Assembly: GCA_041319085.1 (NCBI GenBank)
Contig: CP101033.1
Span: 1,080,501 to 1,144,500, forward strand
Reading direction: 5' to 3'
Source of the DNA: Aeromonas veronii
GTDB lineage: Bacteria; Pseudomonadota; Gammaproteobacteria; Enterobacterales; Aeromonadaceae
Length of the DNA stretch: 64,000 nucleotides
A program made the translations under genes and the position numbers. A model generated the notes under the pieces. That model saw nothing but the letters and a program-made list of their open reading frames with translations. It ran no database searches and had not been told where the DNA came from. Positions 1 to 8,092 of the stretch are shown here, one piece after another; within the stretch, counting starts at the first letter, position 1, and every line of letters starts with the position of its first letter.

Positions 1-1
1 G

Positions 2-622
2 CCGCTCGGCATGAAGGGGGCCATTGCCAAGGCCAACGAGATCCTCGAATCCGAGCCGGGCAAGTATGTGCTGTTGCAACAGTTTGAAAACCCGGCCAAC
101 CCGGAGATCCACGAAAAGACCACCGGCCCCGAGATCTGGGATGCCACTGACGGCGAGGTGGATGTGTTTGTGGCCGGGGTCGGTACCGGCGGCACCATTA
201 CCGGTGTCTCCCGCTACCTGAAGCAGACCCAGGGCAAGGCGGTGGTCTCTGTCGCGGTCGAACCGGCCGAGTCGCCGGTCATCAGCCAGAAGCTGGCCGG
301 TGAAGAGATCAAACCGGGCCCCCACAAGATCCAGGGGATCGGCGCAGGCTTTATCCCGGGCAACCTCGACCTCTCTCTCATCGATCGGGTGGAGCAGGTG
401 ACCAGCGATGAAGCCATCGAGATGGCCCGCCGCCTGATGGAGGAGGAGGGTATCCTGGCCGGTATCAGTTCGGGGGCTGCCGTCGTTGCCGCCAGCCGTC
501 TGGCCGAGCTGCCCGAATTCGAAGGAAAAACGATAGTGGTCATCCTGCCGAGTGCGGCGGAGCGTTACCTCTCGAGCGCCCTGTTTGCCGGGGTGTTCAG
601 CGAGCAGGAATTGCAGCAGTAA
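2..622 (+). CDS. cysK: Cysteine synthase A, C-terminal part (cut by the window edge)
   Basis: The last 206 residues of O-acetylserine sulfhydrylase A, a cytosolic PLP enzyme that makes L-cysteine from O-acetylserine and sulfide. The glycine-rich loop that holds the PLP phosphate is visible ([10 protein letters not shown]), followed by EPAESPVIS and the conserved GISSGAA stretch near the C terminus. The frame is open to the first base, so the N terminus, with the PLP lysine, lies outside the window. The order cysK-ptsH-ptsI-crr matches E. coli, which supports the call. It ends at a TAA followed 22 bases later by a strong terminator, so it is probably transcribed separately from ptsH. Confidence 0.95.
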   Translation, partial: PLGMKGAIAKANEILESEPGKYVLLQQFENPANPEIHEKTTGPEIWDATDGEVDVFVAGVGTGGTITGVSRYLKQTQGKAVVSVAVEPAESPVISQKLAGEEIKPGPHKIQGIGAGFIPGNLDLSLIDRVEQVTSDEAIEMARRLMEEEGILAGISSGAAVVAASRLAELPEFEGKTIVVILPSAAERYLSSALFAGVFSEQELQQ

Positions 623-644
623 GTGATCAGATTCTGTCAAAACA

Positions 645-672
645 GCGGCGCTCTCAGGAGCGCCGCTTCTTT
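645..672 (+). terminator. Rho-independent terminator of cysK
   Basis: A perfect 9-bp stem (gcggcgctc / gagcgccgc) with a 4-base loop followed by TTCTTT, 22 bases after the cysK stop codon. Confidence 0.85.
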
Positions 673-1061
673 ATGGGCTAGACTCAATTCTGTCAGTGTC
701 ACTTGGTCCTTATTTTTTGGGGTAAAATAACAAGTTTTGGGATGAGAAAAAAAGCAGACATTCCGCTGTAAATCTCATATCCTGTGCGGCGTCACGCGGT
801 GTTTGTTGGCTGGGTATCACAAAGTAACAAAGTGTTATTTTTCGTTATAAAATAATTTCAGGCCAGTCCTGATGCGGCTTGTAGCCCAATAACTGAAAAT
901 TGCCAACCAGCGCACCGATTACTGCACAGAAACTTGACCTGGATTAAACCATTGCGGGTCTGCTTTCGTTACTTTACAACATATCCATACTGACACGGTG
1001 GGTCAGGTTGCTTCAAAAACGACCAATCCACCAAAAAATATCAATAATATGGGGTGAAACC
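673..1061 (+). promoter_or_regulatory. Leader and promoter region of ptsHI-crr
   Basis: A gene-free 389-base stretch between the cysK terminator and ptsH. It is clearly more AT-rich than its surroundings, especially around 825-860, where a TATAAAAT-like element could be a -10 box. In E. coli this interval carries several pts promoters with CRP and other sites; here no convincing full CRP palindrome was found by eye. A Shine-Dalgarno GGGG lies at 1051-1054. Confidence 0.4.
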
Positions 1062-1319
1062 ATGTACGAGAAGTCTGTTGTTATCACTGCTGAAAACGGC
1101 CTGCACACCCGTCCGGCAGCTCAGTTCGTGAAAGAAGCCAAAGAATTCCAAAGCGAGATCACTGTGGTCTCCGGTGGCAAGTCCGCCAGCGCCAAGAGCC
1201 TGTTCAAGCTGCAGACCCTGGGCCTGACCAAGGGTACCAACGTGACTATCCAGGCTGACGGCCCGGATGCTCAGCAAGCTGTTGAGAAGCTGGTTGCCCT
1301 GATGGACGAGCTGGAGTAA
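1062..1319 (+). CDS. ptsH: Phosphocarrier protein HPr
   Basis: An 85-residue HPr, the cytosolic phosphocarrier that passes phosphate from Enzyme I to sugar-specific EIIA domains. The active-site His15 sits in the usual NGLHTRPA context and the regulatory-site Ser46 is present (SAKSLFKL). Length and sequence match the enterobacterial family. The start at 1062 is chosen because it follows a GGGG Shine-Dalgarno at 1051-1054 and gives the canonical MYEKSV-type N terminus; the longer in-frame opening at 1008 has no family support. It is the first gene of the ptsH-ptsI-crr operon, 44 bases before ptsI. Confidence 0.97.
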   Translation: MYEKSVVITAENGLHTRPAAQFVKEAKEFQSEITVVSGGKSASAKSLFKLQTLGLTKGTNVTIQADGPDAQQAVEKLVALMDELE

Positions 1320-1363
1320 TCCAGCTTTACTCCTCCCCCACAGTCGTTTTAATAGGAAGGATT

Positions 1364-3091
1364 ATGATATCTGGCATTCTTGCGTCCCCCGGTATCGCAT
1401 TCGGCAAGGCGCTTCTTCTGAAAGAAGATGAAATCGTTATCAATCAGGGCAAGATTCCCGCCGAGCAGATTGATGCCGAGATCAACCGTTTCCTCGAAGC
1501 TCGTACCAAGTCAGCTACTCAGCTGGCAGCCATCAAAGAGATGGCCGGTCGTACCTTCGGTGAGGAAAAAGAGGCCATCTTCGAAGGCCACATCATGCTG
1601 CTCGAAGATGAGGAGCTGGAAGGGGATATCAGATCCTTCATCAAAGACAACAAGGCTTCCGCTGACAAAGCCATCTATGAGGTGATCGAACAGTACGCCA
1701 CTATGATGGCCGAGCTGGATGACCCTTATCTGCGCGAGCGCGCGACTGACTTCCGTGACATCGGTACCCGTCTGGTCAAGAACGTACTGGGCATCGCCGT
1801 TGTCAACCTGAGCACCATCGACGAAGAGGTGATCCTGGTCGCCAAAGACCTGACCCCGTCAGAAACCGCTCAGATCAACCTGAAATATGTGCTGGGTTTC
1901 GTCACCGACATCGGTGGCCGTACCTCTCACACCTCCATCATGGCCCGCTCTCTGGAGCTGCCGGCCATCGTGGGTACCAACGACATCACCGAGCGCGTCA
2001 AGAACGGTGACATGCTGGTGCTGGATGCGATCAACAACCAGATCATCATCAATCCGACCGCCGAACAGCTGACCGAAGCCAAGAAGTTCCGGGCTCAGTT
2101 CCAGGCCGAGAAAGATGAGCTGGCCAAACTGAAAGACTTGCCTGCCATCACCCTGGATGGCCATCAGGTCGAAGTATGTGCCAACATCGGTACCGTCAAG
2201 GATACCGAAGGTGCCATCCGCAATGGCGCCGAAGGCGTGGGTCTGTACCGTACCGAGTTCCTGTTCATGGACCGTGACGCGCTGCCGACCGAAGACGAGC
2301 AGTTCAAAGCCTACAAAGAAGTGGCCGAAGCGATGCCGGATCAGCCGATCATCGTGCGTACCATGGACATTGGCGGCGACAAAGAGCTGCCGTACATGAA
2401 TTTCCCGAAAGAGATGAACCCCTTCCTGGGCTGGCGTGCCGTGCGTATTTTCTTCGACCGCGAAGACATCATGCACGCTCAGCTGCGGGCCATTCTGCGT
2501 GCGTCTGCCTTCGGCAAACTGCGCATCATGTTCCCGATGATCATCTCGGTCGAAGAGTTCCGTAGCCTGAAAGCGACCGTAGAGACGCTGAAAGCCGAAC
2601 TGCGTGCCGAAGGCAAAGCCTTTGATGAATCCATCGAAGTGGGTATCATGATCGAGACCCCGGCCGCTGCCGTGATGGCTCATCATCTGGCCAAGGAAGT
2701 GGATTTCTTCAGTATCGGTACCAACGACCTGACCCAGTACACCCTGGCTGTCGATCGTGGTAACGAGATGATCTCCGCCATGTACAACCCGCTGTCACCC
2801 TCCGTCCTGACCCTGATCAAGATGGTTATCGATGCGTCCCACGCCGAAGGCAAGTGGACCGGTATGTGTGGTGAACTGGCTGGTGACGAGCGCGCTACCC
2901 TGCTGCTGCTGGGTATGGGTCTGGATGAGTTCTCAATGAGCGCCATCTCTGTACCGCGTATCAAGAAGCTTATCCGCAACACCAACTTCGAAGATGTGAA
3001 GGCAATGGCTGATCAAGCACTGAGCTTTGCCACCGCCGCTGAAATCGAAGCGTGCGTAGATAACTTTATTAAGCAGAAGGCAGTCTGCTAA
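1364..3091 (+). CDS. ptsI: Phosphoenolpyruvate-protein phosphotransferase, Enzyme I
   Basis: A 575-residue Enzyme I that autophosphorylates from PEP and donates the phosphate to HPr. The phosphoacceptor His189 is in [11 protein letters not shown], and the C-terminal PEP-binding TIM barrel carries the catalytic Cys502 ([10 protein letters not shown]) and the [15 protein letters not shown] segment. Length equals the E. coli enzyme. A clean AGGAAGG ribosome site at 1354-1360 precedes the ATG. Second gene of the pts operon, 42 bases ahead of crr. Confidence 0.98.
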   Translation: MISGILASPGIAFGKALLLKEDEIVINQGKIPAEQIDAEINRFLEARTKSATQLAAIKEMAGRTFGEEKEAIFEGHIMLLEDEELEGDIRSFIKDNKASADKAIYEVIEQYATMMAELDDPYLRERATDFRDIGTRLVKNVLGIAVVNLSTIDEEVILVAKDLTPSETAQINLKYVLGFVTDIGGRTSHTSIMARSLELPAIVGTNDITERVKNGDMLVLDAINNQIIINPTAEQLTEAKKFRAQFQAEKDELAKLKDLPAITLDGHQVEVCANIGTVKDTEGAIRNGAEGVGLYRTEFLFMDRDALPTEDEQFKAYKEVAEAMPDQPIIVRTMDIGGDKELPYMNFPKEMNPFLGWRAVRIFFDREDIMHAQLRAILRASAFGKLRIMFPMIISVEEFRSLKATVETLKAELRAEGKAFDESIEVGIMIETPAAAVMAHHLAKEVDFFSIGTNDLTQYTLAVDRGNEMISAMYNPLSPSVLTLIKMVIDASHAEGKWTGMCGELAGDERATLLLLGMGLDEFSMSAISVPRIKKLIRNTNFEDVKAMADQALSFATAAEIEACVDNFIKQKAVC

Positions 3092-3133
3092 GATCGGCTG
3101 CAAACAGCGACAAATCATCTCTAGGAGCTTTAT

Positions 3134-3643
3134 ATGGGTCTGTTCGACAAACTGAAGAAACTGGTTTCTGACGATAGCTCTGACACCGGCGGCATCGAAA
3201 TCTTTGCTCCGCTGTCTGGCGAAATCGTGCCGATCGAAGATGTGCCTGACGTTGTCTTCGCCGAGAAGATCGTGGGTGACGGTATCGCCATCAAGCCGGC
3301 TGGCAACAAGATGGTTGCTCCGTGCGATGGCACCATCGGCAAGATTTTCGAGACCAACCACGCGTTCTCTCTGGAATCCGACTCTGGTATCGAGCTGTTC
3401 GTTCACTTCGGTATCGATACCGTTGAACTGAAAGGCGAAGGCTTCACCCGTATCGCTCAGGAAGGCCAACAGGTCAAGCGCGGCGACACCATCATCGAGT
3501 TCGATCTGGCCGTTCTGGAAGCGAAAGCCAAATCTACCCTGACTCCGGTTGTCATCTCCAACATGGACGAGATCAAAGAGCTGATCAAAATGACCGGTGC
3601 CGTGACAGTGGGCGAGACCCCGGTTATCCGTATCAAGAAGTAA
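3134..3643 (+). CDS. crr: Glucose-specific EIIA component
   Basis: A 169-residue EIIA-Glc, the phosphocarrier that feeds the glucose permease and regulates adenylate cyclase and non-PTS permeases. The two active-site histidines are residues 76 and 91 counting the initiator Met (TNHAF and LFVHFGID), corresponding to His75 and His90 in E. coli. The N terminus MGLFDKLKKLV is the amphipathic membrane-anchoring helix. It starts after a TAGGAGC ribosome site. It closes the pts operon and is followed by a strong terminator and then by the group II intron. Confidence 0.98.
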   Translation: MGLFDKLKKLVSDDSSDTGGIEIFAPLSGEIVPIEDVPDVVFAEKIVGDGIAIKPAGNKMVAPCDGTIGKIFETNHAFSLESDSGIELFVHFGIDTVELKGEGFTRIAQEGQQVKRGDTIIEFDLAVLEAKAKSTLTPVVISNMDEIKELIKMTGAVTVGETPVIRIKK

Positions 3644-3674
3644 TGCCCGGCTGGCTCACGCCAGCTGTTGCAAT

Positions 3675-3709
3675 AAAAAAAACCGAAGCCTGGTGCTTCG
3701 GTTTTTTTA
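3675..3709 (+). terminator. Terminator of the pts operon; intron insertion site
   Basis: A perfect 9-bp stem (aaccgaagc / gcttcggtt) with a 5-base loop and a run of seven T. The group II intron starts just after the T tract, as expected for class C introns, which use terminator stem-loops as targets. Confidence 0.92.
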
Positions 3710-4004
3710 TTGGTGCGCCGGGTACGGCACGTTGCGTGTTAGCTCGACCGGGATGACAGCGGTGGTCAAATCGCTCACTTGGAGGTGCCTCTCCTCTATA
3801 CCCCCGGTAAGGAGCGTGTTAGCAGATGCCCCGTAAACCCTAGCCCAATCGGGCGGGGATATAAGGGGAGCTAATCTGATGCGTTTGCGAGCCCGCCTAT
3901 GTCTTCAGTGTCTCGATAGTCGCGCCTGCCGCACGTCCGCAGCGGTTGTTGATTTCACTGGCACGCGCTATAACTGTGCTTATACACAGCCTGTGTTTTT
4001 AATC

Positions 4005-5171
4005 ATGAAAAGAGCCACAAAAGTACGCATTTACCCCACCGACGAACAAGCGGCATTCCTCAATGCCCAGTTCGGCGCGGTGCGGTTCGCGTACAACAAA
4101 GCCCTTCATATTCAGCGTCACATGTTCCAGCGCCACGGGGTTTCACTGAAACCCAAACGCGACTTGAAACCCCTGCTCGCTGTGGCAAAAAAATCGCGCA
4201 AATACAGCTGGCTGAAAGAGTACGATTCACAAGCCTTACAGCAGGCGGTGATCAACCTGGGCAAGGCGTTTGCCAACTTCTTCAATCCAAAGCTCAAATC
4301 TCGAATGCCTGCCTTCAAGAGTAAACGGGGCAGGCAATCCAGTTATCACCCCAATGGGAAAGTGCTGACCGATGCCATCCTGTTACCGAAGATGACGCCC
4401 ATCCGAGCTGTCATTCACCGAGATATTATCGGCGTGGTATCTAGTATCACGGTCAGCCGTGGCCCGACAGGGAAATACTATGCCTCCATCCTTTGCGATG
4501 ATGGCCGTGAGGCTCCCGCCAAGCCCTCCCTCATCACAGAGGTGACAGGCTATGATGTGGGGCTGTCCCACTACCTCATTGCGTCGAGTGGCAAAAAGAT
4601 GGCCAACCCGCGCCATCTTATCAACGCCAGTCGCAATCTGCGGCGAAAGCAAAAAGCACTGTCTCGCAAGAAAAAAGGCAGTGCCAATCGTAGTAAGGCC
4701 AAATTACAGCTGGCCGCCCTGCACGAGCGGGTAGCCAATGCTCGCGCTGATTTTCAGCACAAACTCTCTCGCACGATAGTTGACGATAACCAAGCGATCA
4801 TCGTGGAGACGCTTAAAACAACCAATATGATGAAAAACCACAAGCTGGCCCGCGCCATTGGCGATGCTGGCTGGCATGGTTTTATCATGAGGCTGGAGTA
4901 CAAAGCCCAAGCGGCGGGCCGCCACCTAATCAAACTCGATCAGAGGTTTGCCAGCTCTAAACCATGTAGTGAGTGCGGCCACAAGATGCCGGAGATGCCA
5001 CTTCACCAGCGACAGTGGGTATGTCCAGCGTGTGGGGCAGAGCATGACCGCGACATCAACGCGGCCATAAACATTCGACAGCAAGGAATATTGGAATTAA
5101 AAGCGGCGGGGCTCGCCGTTTCTGCCCATGGAGGCCAGCGTAAATCCGTCAATCTGACGGTAGCGGCCTAA
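4005..5171 (+). CDS. tnpB: RNA-guided nuclease TnpB (IS605 OrfB family), copy 1
   Basis: A 388-residue TnpB, the RuvC-type nuclease of IS200/IS605 elements and ancestor of Cas12. The N-terminal helix-turn-helix region (residues 1-60) is followed by the beta-barrel/REC part and a split RuvC domain. Candidate catalytic residues are all present: Asp184 (TGYDVGLS), Glu268 (IIVETLKTT) and Asp350 (HDRDINAAINI). A zinc ribbon CSECG...CPACG precedes the last Asp. The start at 4005 gives the family-typical MKRATKVRIYPT; the frame stays open 42 codons further upstream to 3879, but that extension resembles no TnpB N terminus. The protein looks intact and is presumably guided by an RNA from the element's right end. 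Confidence 0.9.
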   Translation: MKRATKVRIYPTDEQAAFLNAQFGAVRFAYNKALHIQRHMFQRHGVSLKPKRDLKPLLAVAKKSRKYSWLKEYDSQALQQAVINLGKAFANFFNPKLKSRMPAFKSKRGRQSSYHPNGKVLTDAILLPKMTPIRAVIHRDIIGVVSSITVSRGPTGKYYASILCDDGREAPAKPSLITEVTGYDVGLSHYLIASSGKKMANPRHLINASRNLRRKQKALSRKKKGSANRSKAKLQLAALHERVANARADFQHKLSRTIVDDNQAIIVETLKTTNMMKNHKLARAIGDAGWHGFIMRLEYKAQAAGRHLIKLDQRFASSKPCSECGHKMPEMPLHQRQWVCPACGAEHDRDINAAINIRQQGILELKAAGLAVSAHGGQRKSVNLTVAA

Positions 5172-5211
5172 GAAGTGGGAAGCCTCGCCGCTTGCGGCGG
5201 GGAGCAGTCAC
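5172..5211 (+). ncRNA. Right-end hairpin, likely 3' scaffold of the TnpB guide RNA
   Basis: A 9-bp stem (cctcgccgc at 5183-5191 / gcggcgggg at 5194-5202, one G-T pair) just after the tnpB stop. In characterised TnpB systems the omega RNA overlaps the tnpB 3' end and the right end of the IS, with the guide read from the flanking DNA. Here the guide would begin near 5212, inside the group II intron. The 5' end of the RNA cannot be placed from sequence alone. Confidence 0.4.
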
Positions 5212-5478
5212 CTGAGCGGCAGGGGATTCACCGCGAGGTGAAATCTGAAGGACGCTGAAAGCAACATGCAGGCCTGACGTACAGGGGCCGCGCCATGTGA
5301 CCCGAGCCAAACAACAGATGAAAGCGGCCAGGACGAACGCAGAGTCTGCAGGTCGGCGTGTAGCCAGCGTAGTCCGTGCTAGAGCCAGCCACTTGAACCA
5401 TGCGTTTCAGACGCCGTGGTTCGAGAGGCTGGATTGGTATCACTGCAGGAACGTCATCGACAGCGCTGGCGTTAACAT

Positions 5479-5548
5479 GAACCGCCGTATGTAAAACCGC
5501 GTATGGTGGTGTGAGAGGACGGTGGAGTGATCCCTCCGCCTACTCAAT
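5479..5548 (+). other. Group II intron domains V and VI
   Basis: Domain V: CCGCCGTATG pairs over about 10 bp (three G-T wobbles) with CGTATGGTGG, followed by GTGTGAGAGGA linking to domain VI. Domain VI: GGTGGAG pairs with CTCCGCC, then TACTCAAT with the candidate branch A at 5542. Compared with typical class C introns, the apical stem-loop of domain V is short and poorly paired, which suggests decay. Confidence 0.7.
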
Positions 5549-5556
5549 GCCCCATG

Positions 5557-6435
5557 TCAAAGGGCTCGGTGAGGATTTTCCGGCCGAGCCAGCTGATCGA
5601 AGGCGGCGAATACCGGGGCGCTGGCGAGGATGCGACCGTGACCCAGACCTCGGGTGCTCACCAGCCGGGTATGACCATCCTGACTGGCTCGCAAGGAGTC
5701 GCCGTGCGGAGCAAATCTGTCCTCCTCGTCGTGCACTATCATCGCCGCGCCGCTGCGACTGGCGAGGCAACCCAGCGGGTTGACCGTACTCAAGGGGTGC
5801 TGGTACTCCTGCTCAATCTCCTTGACCACCGCATCGAACAACCGGATGGAGTAGCCGGAGCGCGCCACCATGCCGTAGAGCTGGGGCACATAGTCGAGCA
5901 CTGGCGAAATCAACAGCAGCGGCAGGGTATCGATACCCGGCTGACGGCTGGAGAGGGTGACGGCGCCTCCCATGCTATGGGCGATGACCCCGTGCAGCGG
6001 GCCTGCTTCGCTGGCCAACTTGGTCGCCAGCTCGTCGAAGGCGCGCACGAAACGGGGCAGGTGGCCAGTGTTGCCTGCACTCTGGCCGTGGGCCGGATGA
6101 TCGTAGGCAATGGCGGTGAAACCCTGCGCGGCGATATGGCTCATCAACGGATAGAACTGGCTGGCGCTGCCGGACCAGCCGTGCATCAGCAGCCACAGTG
6201 GCCCCTGACCGAGCCGATAGCTCATCAATAACCCTTCGCTGGTATGGACGGCTTGCTTCACCAGACCCGCAGGCTCGTGGTCATCCCGCTGGTTGCGCTG
6301 GGGGGTGAGCAACAACTTGCTGGCGGTACGCTTGGCATGGGTAGGGGCGAGTCTGTGGTGCAACCGGGTGCCGATCCCCAGCAGCCATTTGCTCGGGCTG
6401 AAGCGGCGGGTGTTGAAGTAGATCTTGCTGCTCAT
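5557..6435 (-). CDS. Alpha/beta hydrolase
   Basis: A 292-residue alpha/beta-hydrolase-fold protein; substrate unknown. An oxyanion HG motif (LLMHGWSGSA), the nucleophile elbow AHSMGG, a candidate acid in VHDEEDRFAP and the catalytic His in GLGHGRIL are all present. No signal peptide is seen, so it is probably cytosolic. The start at 6435 (MSSKIYF) is preceded by AGGA with 5-base spacing; an overlapping ATG six bases upstream is possible. It lies 82 bases downstream of a TetR gene on the same strand and is probably regulated by it. It converges on crr, with the group II intron ending eight bases beyond its stop codon. Confidence 0.88.
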   Translation of the reverse strand: MSSKIYFNTRRFSPSKWLLGIGTRLHHRLAPTHAKRTASKLLLTPQRNQRDDHEPAGLVKQAVHTSEGLLMSYRLGQGPLWLLMHGWSGSASQFYPLMSHIAAQGFTAIAYDHPAHGQSAGNTGHLPRFVRAFDELATKLASEAGPLHGVIAHSMGGAVTLSSRQPGIDTLPLLLISPVLDYVPQLYGMVARSGYSIRLFDAVVKEIEQEYQHPLSTVNPLGCLASRSGAAMIVHDEEDRFAPHGDSLRASQDGHTRLVSTRGLGHGRILASAPVFAAFDQLARPENPHRAL

Positions 6436-6517
6436 GGTCATCCTGTGGTTTTTGTGTGCGAACGGTCGTGCTTTTTTATCGGTTTTTAAAAAGTCGTGTT
6501 GAACGGATGCCAAAACA

Positions 6518-7114
6518 TCAGCGCCAGCTGCTCAGCAGAGCCTCCACTTCGGGCCAGAAATGGCGGGCTGGATCCTGACACAGTTCGAGATCGTTGAACA
6601 CCTGATCCGCCAGATAGAGGCCATAGAGGCGGTAAACGGCGCGCCAGGGATCCATCTCCCGTCGCCACTCGCCTGCGGCCTGACCCTGCACCACCTGACG
6701 GGCCAGATAGTCGAGCCAGAAGCGCACCAGTTGATGGGCGGCCTGCTGCACCTGGCTCTTTTGCTCATGACCATCCTGCGCCGAGGTCCAGGCATCGAGG
6801 AACATGCAGCGTCCGGCGAAACAGTGGTTCCACGCCTGCCAGGCGCGCAGCAAGGCGATCAGCTTGTCATGCTGGCTCTGGTGCTCCTGCTGGCGTACCG
6901 GCTGGATAACCCGCAGCCGGAACACCTCGGCGGCGTACTCCAGCACGGCGATCTGCAGATTGTCGCGGGATTGAAAGTGGGCAAACAGGCCGCTTTTCGA
7001 CATCTCACAGGCGCTGGCCAGTGAGCCGATGGTCAGGCTTTCCAGCCCTTGCTGGCTCGCCTGCTCAAAGGCAGTCTGCAAAATGGTTTCCCGGGTCAGG
7101 CGACCTTTGCTCAT
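6518..7114 (-). CDS. TetR/AcrR-family transcriptional regulator
   Basis: A 198-residue TetR-type regulator. The N-terminal helix-turn-helix spans about residues 6-50 (RETILQTAFEQASQQG, then SLASACEMSKSGLFAHFQSRDNL). The C-terminal ligand domain is family-specific, rich in Trp and Gln, and its ligand cannot be predicted. A GAGGAG ribosome site precedes the ATG. The downstream hydrolase is the obvious candidate target and may be co-transcribed with it. Confidence 0.92.
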   Translation of the reverse strand: MSKGRLTRETILQTAFEQASQQGLESLTIGSLASACEMSKSGLFAHFQSRDNLQIAVLEYAAEVFRLRVIQPVRQQEHQSQHDKLIALLRAWQAWNHCFAGRCMFLDAWTSAQDGHEQKSQVQQAAHQLVRFWLDYLARQVVQGQAAGEWRREMDPWRAVYRLYGLYLADQVFNDLELCQDPARHFWPEVEALLSSWR

Positions 7115-7227
7115 AGCTTTCTCCTCATTGGCGCTGGCAGCATAAAGTACGATCGTGCTAATTGTCGAGCAACAAATAGCCAGCCTAGCTGGCTATGTTG
7201 TTTTGCGCGTGTCATTGCGCGCGGGTT

Positions 7228-7872
7228 TCAGCTCTCCTTGATATCGAGCTGCTGCAGGGCAATGACCGCCTGAGTGCGGTTTTTGACGCCCAGTTTTCTG
7301 AAGATGGCGGTGATATGGGCCTTGATGGTGGCCTCGGAGACGTTGAGCTCCCAGGCGATCTGCTTGTTAAGGCTGCCATCGCGCAGCATGATCAGTACCT
7401 TGTACTGCTGGGGGGTGAGGCTGGCCAGCTTGCTGGCGAAATCGGGGCCATCTTCCGATTCGGGATGGAGCGAGATGCCTTCCGGCACCCAGTTATCCCC
7501 CCCGATCACCGTATTGAGGGCGTTGACCAGCTCCTTCATCGGTGCCGATTTGGGGATGAAGCCGAGCGCGCCGAGCCGCAACACCTGCTGGATGATGGTC
7601 GCATCTTCCGAGGCGGAGACCACCACGATGGGCAGGTCGGGATACTGACCGCGCAGGTGAGCCAGTCCCTCGAAGCCATTGGCCCCCGGCATTTTGAGAT
7701 CGAGCAGCAGCAGGTCAACCTCGGGGTGCTCGCCGAGCAGGCTGGTCAGGCTGTCGATGGAGTCCGCTTCCAGCAATTGAGCGTCGTTGATGGCCATGTG
7801 CACCGCTTGGTAGAGGGCGCCCCGAAACAGGGGGTGGTCATCTGCGATGACGATGGTAAATTGGCTGTCCAT
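7228..7872 (-). CDS. NarL/FixJ-type response regulator
   Basis: A 214-residue two-component response regulator. The receiver domain (residues 5-125) has the acidic pair Asp11-Asp12, phosphoacceptor Asp58 (LLLLDLKMPG), the conserved Ser in VVVSASED and the Lys in GFIPKSAP. The C-terminal LuxR-type HTH (about 148-210) contains LTPQQYKVLIML and NKQIAWELNVSEATIKAHITAIFRKLGVKNRTQAV. No histidine kinase is nearby, so it is an orphan and its signal is unknown. It is separated from malS by more than 200 bases containing a terminator hairpin. Confidence 0.93.
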   Translation of the reverse strand: MDSQFTIVIADDHPLFRGALYQAVHMAINDAQLLEADSIDSLTSLLGEHPEVDLLLLDLKMPGANGFEGLAHLRGQYPDLPIVVVSASEDATIIQQVLRLGALGFIPKSAPMKELVNALNTVIGGDNWVPEGISLHPESEDGPDFASKLASLTPQQYKVLIMLRDGSLNKQIAWELNVSEATIKAHITAIFRKLGVKNRTQAVIALQQLDIKES

Positions 7873-8040
7873 ATTTCGGTTAATGGCTCACATTGTTGCT
7901 AACTGATTGTTTTGAAAAATCAAACTAGCATCGCTCACCAAGAGGGTCAAACCCGCCGGTGCGCAAATGTGAAGCGACCATCGGATGTGTAGCCATCAGG
8001 GCAGACCGGCCGGTGGCAGGCAACTCATGCAGGAAACAAG

Positions 8041-8065
8041 AGAGGGGAGCCAGTGGCTCCCCTCT
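8041..8065 (-). terminator. Terminator hairpin behind malS
   Basis: A perfect 11-bp stem (agaggggagcc / ggctcccctct) with a 3-base loop, 28 bases downstream of the malS stop. The T tract on the minus strand is weak (CTTGTTTCC). Confidence 0.6.
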
Positions 8066-8092
8066 CTGTTGCTGGTCAATATGGCTCAAGGG

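Larger units (their letters stand above)
3817..5211 (+). mobile_element. tnpB-only IS605-family element, copy 1
   Basis: The ends are defined by comparison with copy 2 at 56531-57925: the two are 1,395 bp each and nearly identical between unrelated flanks. The left end has an imperfect subterminal palindrome (GCCCAATCGGGC at 3843-3854 flanked by CCCC/GGGG), and the right end a GC-rich hairpin (5183-5202). There is no inverted terminal repeat and no target duplication, as expected for IS200/IS605 elements. No Y1 transposase gene (tnpA) is present, so movement would require TnpA in trans. The element interrupts domain I of the group II intron. True ends may lie a few bases inside the shared segment. 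Confidence 0.85.
3713..5548 (+). mobile_element. Class C type group II intron, ORF-less and split by an IS
   Basis: The 5' end reads GTGCGCCGGGTACGGCACG, the GUGYG start of a group II intron, and lies immediately behind the crr terminator. The 3' part (5212-5548) contains a domain I segment resembling the Oceanobacillus iheyensis class C intron (GAAATCTGAAGGA around 5240), a domain V stem (5479-5513) beginning GAACCGCCGTAT, and a domain VI stem ending CCTACTCAAT with a plausible bulged branch A at 5542. Without the IS at 3817-5211 the intron is about 441 nt, the size of the ribozyme core alone, so there is no reverse transcriptase/maturase. The tip of domain V looks shortened. Probably an immobile relic that would have needed a maturase in trans. 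Exact splice sites are inferred. Confidence 0.75.

Noticed and set aside
3879..4004. A 42-residue N-terminal extension of tnpB
   Set aside because: The frame is open in both copies but unlike any TnpB N terminus, and it lies in the left-end palindrome region; ATG 4005 gives the canonical start.
3800..5230. Target-site duplication around the tnpB elements
   Set aside because: No direct repeat flanks either copy, consistent with IS200/IS605 single-strand insertion.
5297..5494. A 65-codon frame after the first tnpB copy
   Set aside because: It lies inside the intron's structured RNA and has no homology or ribosome site.
5527..6231. A 234-codon plus-strand frame overlapping the intron end
   Set aside because: Antisense to the hydrolase, which has all catalytic motifs; no ribosome site.
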